Notes under the pieces: model-generated
The model's input: the letters and a program-made list of their open reading frames with translations, nothing else
Told to the model about the DNA's origin: nothing
The model's database searches: none
Made by a program: the position numbers and the translations under genes
Origin: Methanobacteriota archaeon
GTDB taxonomy: Archaea > Thermoplasmatota > DTKX01 > GCA-020343715
Length of the DNA stretch: 13,580 nucleotides
Direction of reading: 5' to 3'
NCBI GenBank assembly: GCA_030597775.1
Contig: JAUVRF010000014.1
Location: 1 to 13,580 of the forward strand
Part shown: positions 6,253 to 12,686 of the stretch, piece by piece
Layout: every line of letters begins with the position of its first letter
Numbering within the stretch: the stretch's first letter is position 1

Positions 6253-7568
6253 GGTGCCCCTCCCCCTTCAGCCTCCCCGTCGTCCCCTTCCCCATCAACC
6301 TTGCCCCCGACGTGATAGTCGTTCTCCCCATCCTTCCCTTCCAGGACATGGTCCCCGTGCTTTTCGGCCTTCGGGGTCCGGAGGGCGAAGAACGCCATCA
6401 CACCGAAGATGAGGACAGCGAGGCCGTACAGGAACGGCAACACGGCGTCGGACGCATCCTCCACCACGATGCCCTCCCCTCCCCGTTCCTGTTCCACGAC
6501 GATCAGGGTGCGGAGACCCCTCTCTCGATGGCCGTCCAGGTCGCAGAAGCCATCGATGCCGCCGGTGGGCTTGTCGGAGGTGAAGTTGAGATACCGGAAC
6601 TCGCCTGGAGGGATGTTCTCGATGTACCTGTCGTAGGGGGCCTCGAGGCGGAAGGTGTGGTCCATGGTGCCGTTGTTCCACACGCGGAGGGTCACGTCGG
6701 CCTCGTAGGGCAGTTCCAGATACGACGGGGTGATGGACCAGGGCCGTTCGGGGCTCGGCCCGCCATCCTCCCTGATCTCCCGGTCGACGGTGATCTCCCC
6801 GGTCTCGGGCGGGGGCGGGATCTCCCCAGGGGGCGGCCCCCATGGCTTGTCGTTGGTCCCCTTGGGGTAGATGTGGAGGGTCCCGAGCATCGAGGAGTGG
6901 AGGTCGCCGCAGAACTCGGCACAGTAGATGTCGTAATCACCCGCGGGTTCCGCTGTGATGTAGGCCTCGTCCACGTAGTTGGGGAAGGCGTCGACCTTCA
7001 AGCGGAAGGCCGGCAACGAGAAGGCATGTATGACGTCCTCCGAGTGGATCTCGAAGATAACTGTCTGGCCCTCCTCCACCCATACCTCGTCCAAGGTGGT
7101 GGTGTTGTCAGGGTACACGAACCTCCACTCGAACTGCCTGGCGATCACCTCGATGGTGATACTGTCCTCTGGCAGGTCCTCCGTGTTGCTCATGACATCA
7201 AGGGAGAGGACGATCACGACGGTCACCAGGATCGCCGGTATGATGGTCCAGATCACCTCCAGCCTCGTGTTGTGGGTGCTGGGCTTCTTCCGGGGGTAGT
7301 CGCTGCTCTCTCGGTACCGCCAGAGGGCCAGGACCAAGATCGAGTAGACCACGATGGCCACGATGGTGCCCAGCCCGAGGACGATGAGGAGCAGTCGGTC
7401 CCACTCGTCGACGGGGACCGAACCCGCAGCGTGAGCGGCGACAGGACTGGCCAGTCCGATCAGTAGGATAGCGGCGCCCAGGACCGTGGCGCTGAGATGT
7501 GAGTACCAGTGGCGTCCCGCTGACACGGACGTGACAGAGGGTTGCCACCCGTGACTTCCCTTCCCCAT
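6249..7568 (-). CDS. coxB: Cytochrome c oxidase subunit II with an extra blue-copper-like cupredoxin domain
   Basis: Subunit II receives electrons and passes them to subunit I. The 439 residues read in order: signal peptide or leader helix (about 25-47), TM helix (58-82), TM helix (104-124) after HNTRLEVIWTIIP, and the CuA domain with the complete ligand set H181, C216, E218, C220, H224 and M227 (CAEFCGDLHSSM). A proline-rich linker (244-257) leads to a second cupredoxin-like domain (about 277-360) with H304 in NNGTMDHTF and C342/H347 in FCDLDGHRERGL. That C-x4-H-x4-L spacing recalls sulfocyanin's C-x4-H-x4-M. A third TM helix (374-396) and a very acidic glycine-rich tail end the protein. The second domain occupies the place of the cytochrome c domain in caa3 oxidases. 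ATG 7568 is preceded by AGGT and lies just downstream of a TATA box; the longer reading to 7985 would cross that promoter and is rejected. Confidence 0.95.
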   Translation of the reverse strand: MGKGSHGWQPSVTSVSAGRHWYSHLSATVLGAAILLIGLASPVAAHAAGSVPVDEWDRLLLIVLGLGTIVAIVVYSILVLALWRYRESSDYPRKKPSTHNTRLEVIWTIIPAILVTVVIVLSLDVMSNTEDLPEDSITIEVIARQFEWRFVYPDNTTTLDEVWVEEGQTVIFEIHSEDVIHAFSLPAFRLKVDAFPNYVDEAYITAEPAGDYDIYCAEFCGDLHSSMLGTLHIYPKGTNDKPWGPPPGEIPPPPETGEITVDREIREDGGPSPERPWSITPSYLELPYEADVTLRVWNNGTMDHTFRLEAPYDRYIENIPPGEFRYLNFTSDKPTGGIDGFCDLDGHRERGLRTLIVVEQERGGEGIVVEDASDAVLPFLYGLAVLIFGVMAFFALRTPKAEKHGDHVLEGKDGENDYHVGGKVDGEGDDGEAEGGGAP

Positions 7569-7593
7569 ATGAACCTGCCATGAACCGCTGGGA

Positions 7594-7602
7594 TAAAATA
7601 AT
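7594..7602 (-). promoter_or_regulatory. TATA box of coxB-ctaE-ctaF
   Basis: The minus strand reads TTATTTTAT, centred about 30 bp upstream of ATG 7568. It predicts a leaderless or nearly leaderless transcript and independently supports that start codon over the upstream extension of the frame. Confidence 0.6.
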
Positions 7603-7636
7603 GTTGCTGGAACTGTACGGTCCCACGGGTGGGAAC

Positions 7637-7644
7637 CTCTATAA
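7637..7644 (+). promoter_or_regulatory. TATA box of the PUA-domain gene
   Basis: CTCTATAA lies 31-38 bp before the ATG at 7675, so transcription should start a few bases before the start codon or inside the adjacent inverted repeat. It is divergent from the coxB promoter 40 bp away. Confidence 0.5.
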
Positions 7645-7670
7645 TCGCTCCCGTCCATCAAGGGAGCGAT
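7644..7670. promoter_or_regulatory. Perfect 9-bp inverted repeat over promoter and ribosome-binding site
   Basis: ATCGCTCCC (7644-7652) and GGGAGCGAT (7662-7670) are exact reverse complements separated by 9 bases. The right arm contains the AGGGAG ribosome-binding site of the gene starting at 7675 and the left arm abuts the TATA box. It could be an operator at the transcription start, or an RNA hairpin hiding the ribosome-binding site if the transcript starts upstream of it. Confidence 0.6.
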
Positions 7671-7674
7671 CGAA

Positions 7675-8163
7675 ATGCAGGAGTTGTCGTTCCGCAAGCG
7701 CCACAGGCTCAAGTCCAAGGAGGTCAAGGTCCTCGGAGGCCGCATGAAGGAGGCCCTGGGCTTCAACATGCTGGCCGATGAGCCGGCAGTGGACCGGGCC
7801 CGCGGGATGGAAATGGACTTTCTGATAATCGACGGCAGGGTCGCATACCTGGTGGTGGACGACGTGCCCTTCCCATCGCTCCGGACCATACTGGTCAGGG
7901 GACTAGACTCCAGGTGGGTGGATGTGGACGAGGGCGCGGTGCGCTTCCTGGCCAACGGCGCCGACTGCATGGCCCCTGGGGTCACGGGGGCGGACCCCGG
8001 GATCGCCGAGGGCGACTGGGTCTACGTTCGCGATGGAAGGCACAAGCGACCCCTGACAACGGGTACCGCGGCGATGTCGGGCCCCCAGATGATCATCGCT
8101 GACAAGGGGATGGCGATAAAGACCCTGCACTACGTGGGTGACAGGATATGGGATTTCGAATAA
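7675..8163 (+). CDS. PUA-domain RNA-binding protein, Tma20/MCT1-like
   Basis: A 162-residue cytoplasmic protein of the archaeal group related to eukaryotic MCT-1/Tma20, proposed to bind ribosomes or tRNA. Residues 1-75 form the basic N-terminal domain (FRKRHRLKSKEVKVL, then the strand-rich FLIIDGRVAYLVVDD); residues about 80-155 are the PUA domain, with the signature VDEGAVRFLANGADCMAPGV, GDWVYV and the final KTLHYVGDRIWDF. Length is typical. Start ATG 7675 is set by AGGGAG 8 nt upstream. It ends 26 bp from the eL41 gene in convergent orientation. The exact molecular role is not known for the archaeal family. Confidence 0.9.
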   Translation: MQELSFRKRHRLKSKEVKVLGGRMKEALGFNMLADEPAVDRARGMEMDFLIIDGRVAYLVVDDVPFPSLRTILVRGLDSRWVDVDEGAVRFLANGADCMAPGVTGADPGIAEGDWVYVRDGRHKRPLTTGTAAMSGPQMIIADKGMAIKTLHYVGDRIWDFE

Positions 8164-8189
8164 GGTCGAGGTTGATCGGAAGAGCCGGT

Positions 8190-8294
8190 CTACTTGCGCC
8201 TGCGGGCTGCGCGGATCCGGCGGCGCATCTTCTTCTTGCGCCACTTCCAGCGCATGTTGCCGCGCTTCTTCCAGGCCCTTGAACCGCGTTTCAT
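8190..8294 (-). CDS. rpl41e: Ribosomal protein eL41
   Basis: This 34-residue protein is made almost wholly of Arg, Lys and Trp: it begins MKRGSRAWKKRGNMRWKWRK and ends with RRRIRAARRRK. The core MRWKWRKKKMRRR is the hallmark of eL41, the smallest ribosomal protein, a single helix at the subunit interface in archaea and eukaryotes. Supporting the call, a TATA box lies about 40 bp upstream and GAGG lies about 8 nt before the ATG. It is too short for usual gene-length cutoffs. The extra N-terminal residues before MRWKWRK are longer than the shortest archaeal forms; an internal start at Met14 cannot be excluded but has no visible ribosome-binding site. Confidence 0.93.
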   Translation of the reverse strand: MKRGSRAWKKRGNMRWKWRKKKMRRRIRAARRRK

Positions 8295-8329
8295 GGTCCG
8301 TCCTCGACTTTTGGGTGAAACGCGTAGGG

Positions 8330-8337
8330 TTATAAAA
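8330..8337 (-). promoter_or_regulatory. TATA box of the eL41 gene
   Basis: The minus strand reads TTTTATAA, flanked by GGG and CCC so that the whole 8327-8340 segment is nearly symmetrical. It predicts a transcription start about 13 nt before ATG 8294, leaving room for the GAGG ribosome-binding site. Confidence 0.65.
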
Positions 8338-8428
8338 CCCTTTTGGCACCAGTCATCGAGTAGCCCGTCCCTTCTGCCCCGTCACGGATATGCCCCCAGA
8401 GCCGATCCATCCGAAACCTCGAACCTTC

Positions 8429-8863
8429 TCATTCAGCCTTGAAGAAGAGCCAGTTGTTCTCTCCCGCCTTCTTGAATCGAAGGAGGACGTACTTGCCATT
8501 GAGCCGGTCCCCTTTGAGCCTGAAGACCATCTTCTCGTCCTTCCGGTCGAGCATCTCGTAGGTCCCCCGGTCCCACATCTCCACGCGGCCGGCGCCGTAC
8601 TTACCCCCCTCGATGACGCCCTCGAAGTCGTGGTACGACAGGTCGTGGTCGTCCACCATGATGGCGAGGCGGCGAGGCCCCTTGGTGGCTGGGGGCTCCT
8701 TCGGCACGGCCCAGCTCTTGAGCACGCCGTCCATCGATAGGCGAAGGTCCCAGTGGAGCCTGCTGGCGTCGTGGCGCTGGATGACGAAGATGTTGGCAAG
8801 CTCTGGAGGCACCTCGTCCCAGGGCTCGACGGGCTCGCATTTCTCTGGCTTCTCGTCTGCCAT
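8429..8863 (-). CDS. Stand-alone LigD-type 3'-phosphoesterase (PE) domain protein
   Basis: A 144-residue protein equivalent to the PE domain of bacterial LigD, which trims 3'-phosphate and 3'-ribonucleotide ends during break repair. Every catalytic residue defined in Pseudomonas LigD is present at a constant offset: H31, H37, D39 and R41 in FVIQRHDASRLHWDLRL, and H73 in VDDHDL. Other signatures are DGVLKSWAVPKEP, FEGVIEGGKYGAG and MWDRGTYE. Archaea commonly carry this as a single-domain protein without the ligase or polymerase parts, and neither is in this window. It lies 46 bp downstream of a tRNA-Arg gene on the same strand with no clear TATA box between, so it may be co-transcribed with the tRNA. 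GGAGGT lies 13 nt before the ATG, a long spacing that leaves the start slightly uncertain. Confidence 0.93.
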   Translation of the reverse strand: MADEKPEKCEPVEPWDEVPPELANIFVIQRHDASRLHWDLRLSMDGVLKSWAVPKEPPATKGPRRLAIMVDDHDLSYHDFEGVIEGGKYGAGRVEMWDRGTYEMLDRKDEKMVFRLKGDRLNGKYVLLRFKKAGENNWLFFKAE

Positions 8864-8909
8864 CGGATGTCGATGGACCTCCAGGTAGAAGGCGATTTCG
8901 GGAAATGTG

Positions 8910-8986
8910 TGGCGGACCCGGCGGGATTCGAACCCACGATCTCCGGCTTAGAAGGCCGGCGCCTTATCCAGCTAGGCTACGGGCCC
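8910..8986 (-). tRNA. tRNA-Arg (anticodon TCT)
   Basis: On the minus strand a full cloverleaf folds: acceptor GGGCCCG with CGGGTCC (one G-T pair), D arm GCCT/AGGC, anticodon stem CCGGC/GCCGG with loop CTTCTAA, a five-base variable loop, and T arm GTGGG/CCCGC with loop TTCGAAT. The anticodon TCT reads AGA and AGG. The discriminator is G (8913) and CCA is encoded (8912-8910). There is no intron. Confidence 0.97.
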
Positions 8987-9010
8987 GTTGAGCGGCGATT
9001 GGCATCGGTC

Positions 9011-9019
9011 GTATACAAA
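9011..9019 (-). promoter_or_regulatory. TATA box of tRNA-Arg
   Basis: The minus strand reads TTTGTATAC about 29 bp before the mature tRNA 5' end, the expected place for an archaeal stable-RNA promoter. Confidence 0.55.
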
Positions 9020-9081
9020 CCTTCCCATCCTCAATAGTGCCACTCACGAGGGGTTGAACCTCGACCGTTCTATACCGCAAC

Positions 9082-9089
9082 TTTTATAC
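9082..9089 (+). promoter_or_regulatory. TATA box of the PKD-protein gene
   Basis: TTTTATAC lies about 30 bp before GTG 9115 and 41 bp before ATG 9127. It predicts a transcript with a leader of only a few to 15 nt. Confidence 0.6.
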
Positions 9090-9126
9090 ATCCTGAGTCG
9101 CTCAACCATGACTAGTGGTGAATCTG

Positions 9127-11583
9127 ATGGCTGGGCGGATATCCATGGGAAAGACGATGACCCTCGTCTTGTTTGCTCTACTTGTAATGTCGGTGGTCCC
9201 GATGCCAGCCGCTTCTCTGGAGGTGTCTGACGAGTACAACGTCACCGACTCCAGCGACCCGACTGGCGCTCCCAGGATCGACATTGACACGGAGGGGAAC
9301 TTCCACCTGGTGTACCTCACCAACGATGGTGGCGACTACGACAAGCTGATGTACAGGAAGGTCGGACCGACCGGCACCACCCTCGAGGGACCTGTGCAGG
9401 TCAGTCCAGGCACGGTCGAGAGCCAGTACGGGGCCCTCGCCGTGAGCGTGGACACCGCCGGCCGCGTCCACATAGCCTTCTCGGCCATGACCACCAGGGA
9501 TGATGCCAGGGACGTGTACTACGCCCAGGTCAGCACGAGCGGCGGCGTCTCCGTCGCTGCCAAGAACATCTACTCGTCCGATGTGAACGCCAATGCCCTG
9601 GACATCGAGTCCGACTCCTCCGGCAACGCCTACATCGTCTGGAACGAACGGGAGAACCCACCCACCATCATGTGGTCCAAGGTCTCCTCCTCGGGCTCCA
9701 TCACCGGCTCGGCGAAGGAGATATCCGACGAACCCGGGGGCAATGGAGATCTTTACTATCCAAGGATAGGCGTGCACTCAGGTGGCAAGACCAGCATCGC
9801 CTGGCAGCAGAAGGCTAACCTAGCACCTCGCGACTCGCTCTACTTCACTGTTCTCTCCGCGACCGGCAGCATCCTCGAGGACCCTTTCGAGGTCGTGTCC
9901 AACCTGGGCGCTAGCCTTACTAACCTGGAGGCCACGGCCGACAGCAACAACAACCTCCATCTCACCTACGTGCAGAGCGGTTCGATCATGTGGACCGTGG
10001 TGGAGGACGATGGGTCCATCCGGGACAGCATGCAGATAGCAAGTTCCCTCCTCGGGGAGGACGGATCACCTGACATCTCCATCGCTCCCAACGACGACAT
10101 CTACATCAGCTACCAGCAGCGGGAGAACCTGATCAATGCCCCATGGATCCCCTATGTGAGGACCTACGACGATTCCGAGGACGATTGGTCGGACCCCGAG
10201 CAGCTCACCGATGAGGCCACGGGCCCGCCGAGGGCCGCAGCGGGCAACGACATGGCCGGTTTCACCTACACTCGAAACAATGACATCCGCCTGGTCACGG
10301 TCACTCCCGACGCGGCCAACCGACCGCCAGTGGCCTCCCTCTCCCATTCACCAACGGACCCGTCCATCGGGGAGTTGGTCACCTTCGACGGCAGCGGCTC
10401 GTCGGACCCTGACGACGGCGACTTCGTCGATATGTACTACTTCGAGTGGGGCGACGGCGGCAACTCCGGTTGGCGGACCTCATCCAGCGCCTCCCACTCG
10501 TACAACTCGGCCGGCACCTTCACCGCCAGCCTCCGTGTGCGCGACAGCGACGGACTGGAGAGCAACAATCCCGACACCGTGACCGTGCGTGTGAGCTCCG
10601 TTCCCACCAACAGGGCACCGACCGCTGTCCTCTCCGCCAACCCGACCACGGCCGACACCGGCCAGGACATCGCCTTCAACGGGGGGAGCAGCAGCGACCC
10701 CGACGGCAGCGTCGCGGATTACTGGTTCGACTTCGGTGACGGCACGAACACCGGCTGGCTGGCCACGGCATCGGTAACGCATCCCTTCACCTCCGAGGGA
10801 ACCTACACCGCCACCTTGAAGGTGCGTGACGACGAGGGCCTGCAATCGGAGAACACCGGCAGCGCCGTGATCTCCGTGGTCCACACCAACGAGGCTCCGA
10901 CCGCCACCATTGGCGATATCTCGCCCAACCCCGCGATGGTGGGCCAGGTCATCACCTTCAAAGGGACGGGGACCGACACCGATGGCACCATCGAGTCCTA
11001 CAGCTGGGATTCAGATCTGGACGGCAACATCGGCAGCACTGCTACCTTCACCACCAGCACGATAACCGTTGGCACCCACACGATCACCTTCAAGGTCAAG
11101 GACGACAGCGGCGACTGGTCCGAGGTCGACACCACCACCCTGGTGGTCAAGGCCAATTCCCCTTTCACCATAGAGGACGAGACGGACCTTCCTGATCAGG
11201 CGTACACCGACAAGCTGATCGATTTCCGTGTGGTCTACACCGACCCGGACAACGACCGCCCGACCAAGATGAACCTGCTGTACAGCAAGTCGGATGGCGA
11301 CTGGAAGGAGGTCGAGCTGCGTGAGGTGGACCCCGCTGACAAGGACTACGCCGACGGCAAGGAGTACTTCTTCCACAAGAAGTTCACCGATGCTGGCAAA
11401 TGGAAGTACGCCTTCGAGTTCCAGAACGCCAAGAATCCCAAGAAGACGACCCAATCGATCGTGATCGATGTGAAGGACCCGCCAGGACTGTTCCCGGCAT
11501 GGGAGGCGGCACCAGCAACGGGCGCCCTGATACTGGCAGCTATCACCATGGCACTCGTGATCCGTCGCAGGGAGCATTATTAA
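9127..11583 (+). CDS. Secreted, C-terminally anchored beta-propeller-like and PKD-repeat protein
   Basis: About 818 residues; numbers here count from the in-frame GTG at 9115. Signal peptide: about 5-34 (FALLVMSVVPMPAAS). Residues about 40-400 contain repeated blades of roughly 50-60 residues with an alternating strand pattern such as VDTAGRVHIAFS, SDSSGNAYIVWNE, HSGGKTSIAWQQ, DSNNNLHLTYVQ and APNDDIYISYQQ, suggesting a BNR/sialidase-like propeller. Three PKD domains begin at N402, N499 and N592, with typical SSDPDG and FxxGDG motifs. A further Ig-like domain follows (about 682-790). The C-terminus has PAWEAAP, a hydrophobic helix and RRREHY, a membrane anchor or archaeosortase-type tail. It probably acts at the cell surface in adhesion or substrate binding; no catalytic motif is evident. 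ATG 9127 has GGTG 6 nt upstream; GTG 9115 is the alternative. Confidence 0.92.
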   Translation: MAGRISMGKTMTLVLFALLVMSVVPMPAASLEVSDEYNVTDSSDPTGAPRIDIDTEGNFHLVYLTNDGGDYDKLMYRKVGPTGTTLEGPVQVSPGTVESQYGALAVSVDTAGRVHIAFSAMTTRDDARDVYYAQVSTSGGVSVAAKNIYSSDVNANALDIESDSSGNAYIVWNERENPPTIMWSKVSSSGSITGSAKEISDEPGGNGDLYYPRIGVHSGGKTSIAWQQKANLAPRDSLYFTVLSATGSILEDPFEVVSNLGASLTNLEATADSNNNLHLTYVQSGSIMWTVVEDDGSIRDSMQIASSLLGEDGSPDISIAPNDDIYISYQQRENLINAPWIPYVRTYDDSEDDWSDPEQLTDEATGPPRAAAGNDMAGFTYTRNNDIRLVTVTPDAANRPPVASLSHSPTDPSIGELVTFDGSGSSDPDDGDFVDMYYFEWGDGGNSGWRTSSSASHSYNSAGTFTASLRVRDSDGLESNNPDTVTVRVSSVPTNRAPTAVLSANPTTADTGQDIAFNGGSSSDPDGSVADYWFDFGDGTNTGWLATASVTHPFTSEGTYTATLKVRDDEGLQSENTGSAVISVVHTNEAPTATIGDISPNPAMVGQVITFKGTGTDTDGTIESYSWDSDLDGNIGSTATFTTSTITVGTHTITFKVKDDSGDWSEVDTTTLVVKANSPFTIEDETDLPDQAYTDKLIDFRVVYTDPDNDRPTKMNLLYSKSDGDWKEVELREVDPADKDYADGKEYFFHKKFTDAGKWKYAFEFQNAKNPKKTTQSIVIDVKDPPGLFPAWEAAPATGALILAAITMALVIRRREHY

Positions 11584-11610
11584 ATAAGGTACTGGCACCC
11601 CCTGGAAACC

Positions 11611-11628
11611 TTCGAAAAGTGTCTGAAA
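11611..11628 (+). promoter_or_regulatory. Shared upstream promoter element, copy 1
   Basis: TTCGAAAAGTGTCTGAAA lies immediately upstream of the TATA box of the gene at 11691 and matches 16 of 18 bases with the same position upstream of the paralogue at 12955. Its right end could be the BRE; the left two-thirds is longer than a BRE and may be a regulator site. Confidence 0.6.
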
Positions 11629-11631
11629 AGC

Positions 11632-11639
11632 TTTATATA
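11632..11639 (+). promoter_or_regulatory. TATA box of the first Gly-Gln repeat gene
   Basis: TTTATATA is a near-consensus archaeal TATA box centred about 55 bp before ATG 11691, giving a leader of about 30 nt that contains GGTG 6 nt before the start. Confidence 0.75.
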
Positions 11640-11690
11640 CGCAACCTCACGTACTTTTACCCACAGAGAATTCATTCCTTGGTGAGTGAC

Positions 11691-12338
11691 ATGAAGAAGA
11701 CTGCAATATTGATCGCGCTGCTCATGGTTACCTCAGTGCTCGCGTCGCCGGCCCTGGCATGGGGCCCTAACGACCCGACCGACAAGAAGGCGGACCCTGA
11801 CGGCGATAAACTGGGCAATCTGGACGAGTTCCGCGCAGGCACCAACCCCCTGAACCCCGACACCGATGGTGGCGGCTGCTGGGATGGTTGGGAGGTCCTG
11901 TATGGGCTCGATCCCACGAATAACAGGGACGACCTGTTCGACACCGACAACGATGGCTGGTCCAACTACCGGGAGTTCTTGGAGGGCACCAACCCCCTGA
12001 ACCCCAACACCGATGGTGACAACTTCCCATTGGACTCGACCGACCCCCACCCGTTGATCCCCGACAACAAGGGCGAGACCGCACCCGGCGGTATCGGCTC
12101 CGGCGCGGGCAGCGGCGAGGACGGCGAAGGCGAGGGTGGCGATGGCAGTGGCATGGGCCAAGGCCAGGGTCAGGGCCAGGGTTCCGGTCAGGGCCAAGGC
12201 CAGGGCAACGGTCAGGGTCAGGGCCAGGGTCAGGGCCAGGGCAACGGCCAGGGCCAGGGTCAGGGTCAGGGTCAGGGCCAGGGTCAGGGTGACCAGGGCG
12301 CCGACTCGGACAATGACGGCATCGTTGAGCGCATCTAG
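11691..12338 (+). CDS. Secreted calcium-loop protein with Gly-Gln repeat tail, copy 1
   Basis: A 215-residue exported protein. The signal peptide (1-23) ends SPALA, giving a mature start at W24. Residues 24-128 carry thrombospondin-3/EF-loop-like calcium motifs: D35-D37-D39 (ADPDGDKLGNLDEF) and D84-D86-D88 with E95 (DTDNDGWSNYREF), each followed by an [AE]GTNPLNP[DN]TDG repeat. There is one cysteine, C63. An acidic glycine linker leads to a 45-residue array of GQ dipeptides broken by one GS and two GN units (156-200), then a final calcium-type motif DSDNDGIVERI. Without known relatives for the repeat tail I infer only a flexible extracellular, calcium-responsive protein, perhaps a matrix, surface-coat or adhesive component. 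The protein has no membrane anchor. ATG 11691 is preceded by GGTG; the longer frame from 11400 overlaps the PKD gene and is rejected. Confidence 0.93.
   Translation: MKKTAILIALLMVTSVLASPALAWGPNDPTDKKADPDGDKLGNLDEFRAGTNPLNPDTDGGGCWDGWEVLYGLDPTNNRDDLFDTDNDGWSNYREFLEGTNPLNPNTDGDNFPLDSTDPHPLIPDNKGETAPGGIGSGAGSGEDGEGEGGDGSGMGQGQGQGQGSGQGQGQGNGQGQGQGQGQGNGQGQGQGQGQGQGQGDQGADSDNDGIVERI
12156..12290 (+). repeat. Hexanucleotide GGYCAR array (45 codons) in copy 1
   Basis: In-frame alternation of Gly (GGC/GGT) and Gln (CAG, rarely CAA) codons, with TCC and two AAC interruptions. It has the same length and interruption order as the array at 13423-13557. Mixed Gly codons mean it is not a pure microsatellite. 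Confidence 0.9.
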
Positions 12339-12365
12339 ATCACCTAGATGGGCAGTGAACGAACA

Positions 12366-12412
12366 GTAGGGGCGTCCCGCCCCTACGCCCTTCTTTATTT
12401 TGATTTTTATTC
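12366..12412 (+). terminator. Hairpin plus T-rich terminator after copy 1
   Basis: GTAGGGGCG (12366-12374) and CGCCCCTAC (12378-12386) form a perfect 9-bp stem with a TCC loop, followed by a T-rich run (12391-12412: TTCTTTATTTTG then ATTTTTATTC). It starts 28 bp after the stop codon. Archaeal termination mainly needs the T tract, and both parts are present. Confidence 0.8.
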
Positions 12413-12658
12413 TGTCCCGAGCGCATGCTGTACCGCCCCCCTGTCCACTCGGGGATCGGGCCGACAATGACGCAGGAACGCAGACCCTCCGTCCCGCCCC
12501 ATCGTCCACGAGATGGTCTCCTACTGGGCCCCTGCGGGTTACAAGGTGCCCTCGACCTCATCGAGAGAGGTGTCGATCGTAGGGCACGGTTCTCATACGC
12601 ATACGTGTACTGTACATGGGGAACCTGCCTCCTCGATCACGAAGATGTCATAGAGCAT

Positions 12659-12686
12659 ATCGGGGGTCGCGTGGGAAGACCCCGAT
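12659..12686. repeat. Inverted repeat (hairpin) of unknown role
   Basis: ATCGGGGGTC (12659-12668) pairs with GACCCCGAT (12678-12686) apart from one bulged G, around a 9-nt loop. No T tract follows directly, so it is a weaker terminator candidate or part of a structured RNA. Confidence 0.5.

Noticed and set aside
6312..7466. 384-codon frame antisense to coxB
   Set aside because: Shadow of GC-rich coding sequence; no hydrophobic pattern, motif or ribosome-binding site, while the opposite strand encodes a full CuA subunit II.
7569..7985. Extension of the coxB frame by 139 codons upstream
   Set aside because: It would run through the coxB TATA box and antisense to the start of the PUA gene, and the extra residues have no signal or oxidase character. 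ATG 7568 fits promoter and signal peptide.
8353..8937. 194-codon frame overlapping the phosphoesterase and tRNA
   Set aside because: Out of frame with the conserved enzyme, Ser/Arg/Thr-rich, and runs into the tRNA gene.
11400..11690. N-terminal extension of the first Gly-Gln protein from 11400
   Set aside because: It lies within the PKD gene in another frame and crosses the TATA box at 11632; ATG 11691 begins a clear signal peptide.
12156..12290. CRISPR-like or satellite array
   Set aside because: The 6-bp units are in-frame Gly-Gln codons with no spacers; the array is coding.
12332..12350. CATCTAG/CTAGATG inverted repeat over the copy 1 stop codon
   Set aside because: A 7-bp perfect repeat with a 5-nt gap, but AT-rich, weak as RNA and close to a much better terminator hairpin; probably chance.
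11733..12509. 258-codon frame antisense to the first Gly-Gln gene
   Set aside because: The LALTLAL runs are only the complement of the GGYCAR array; the signal peptide, TATA box and terminator all support the plus strand.
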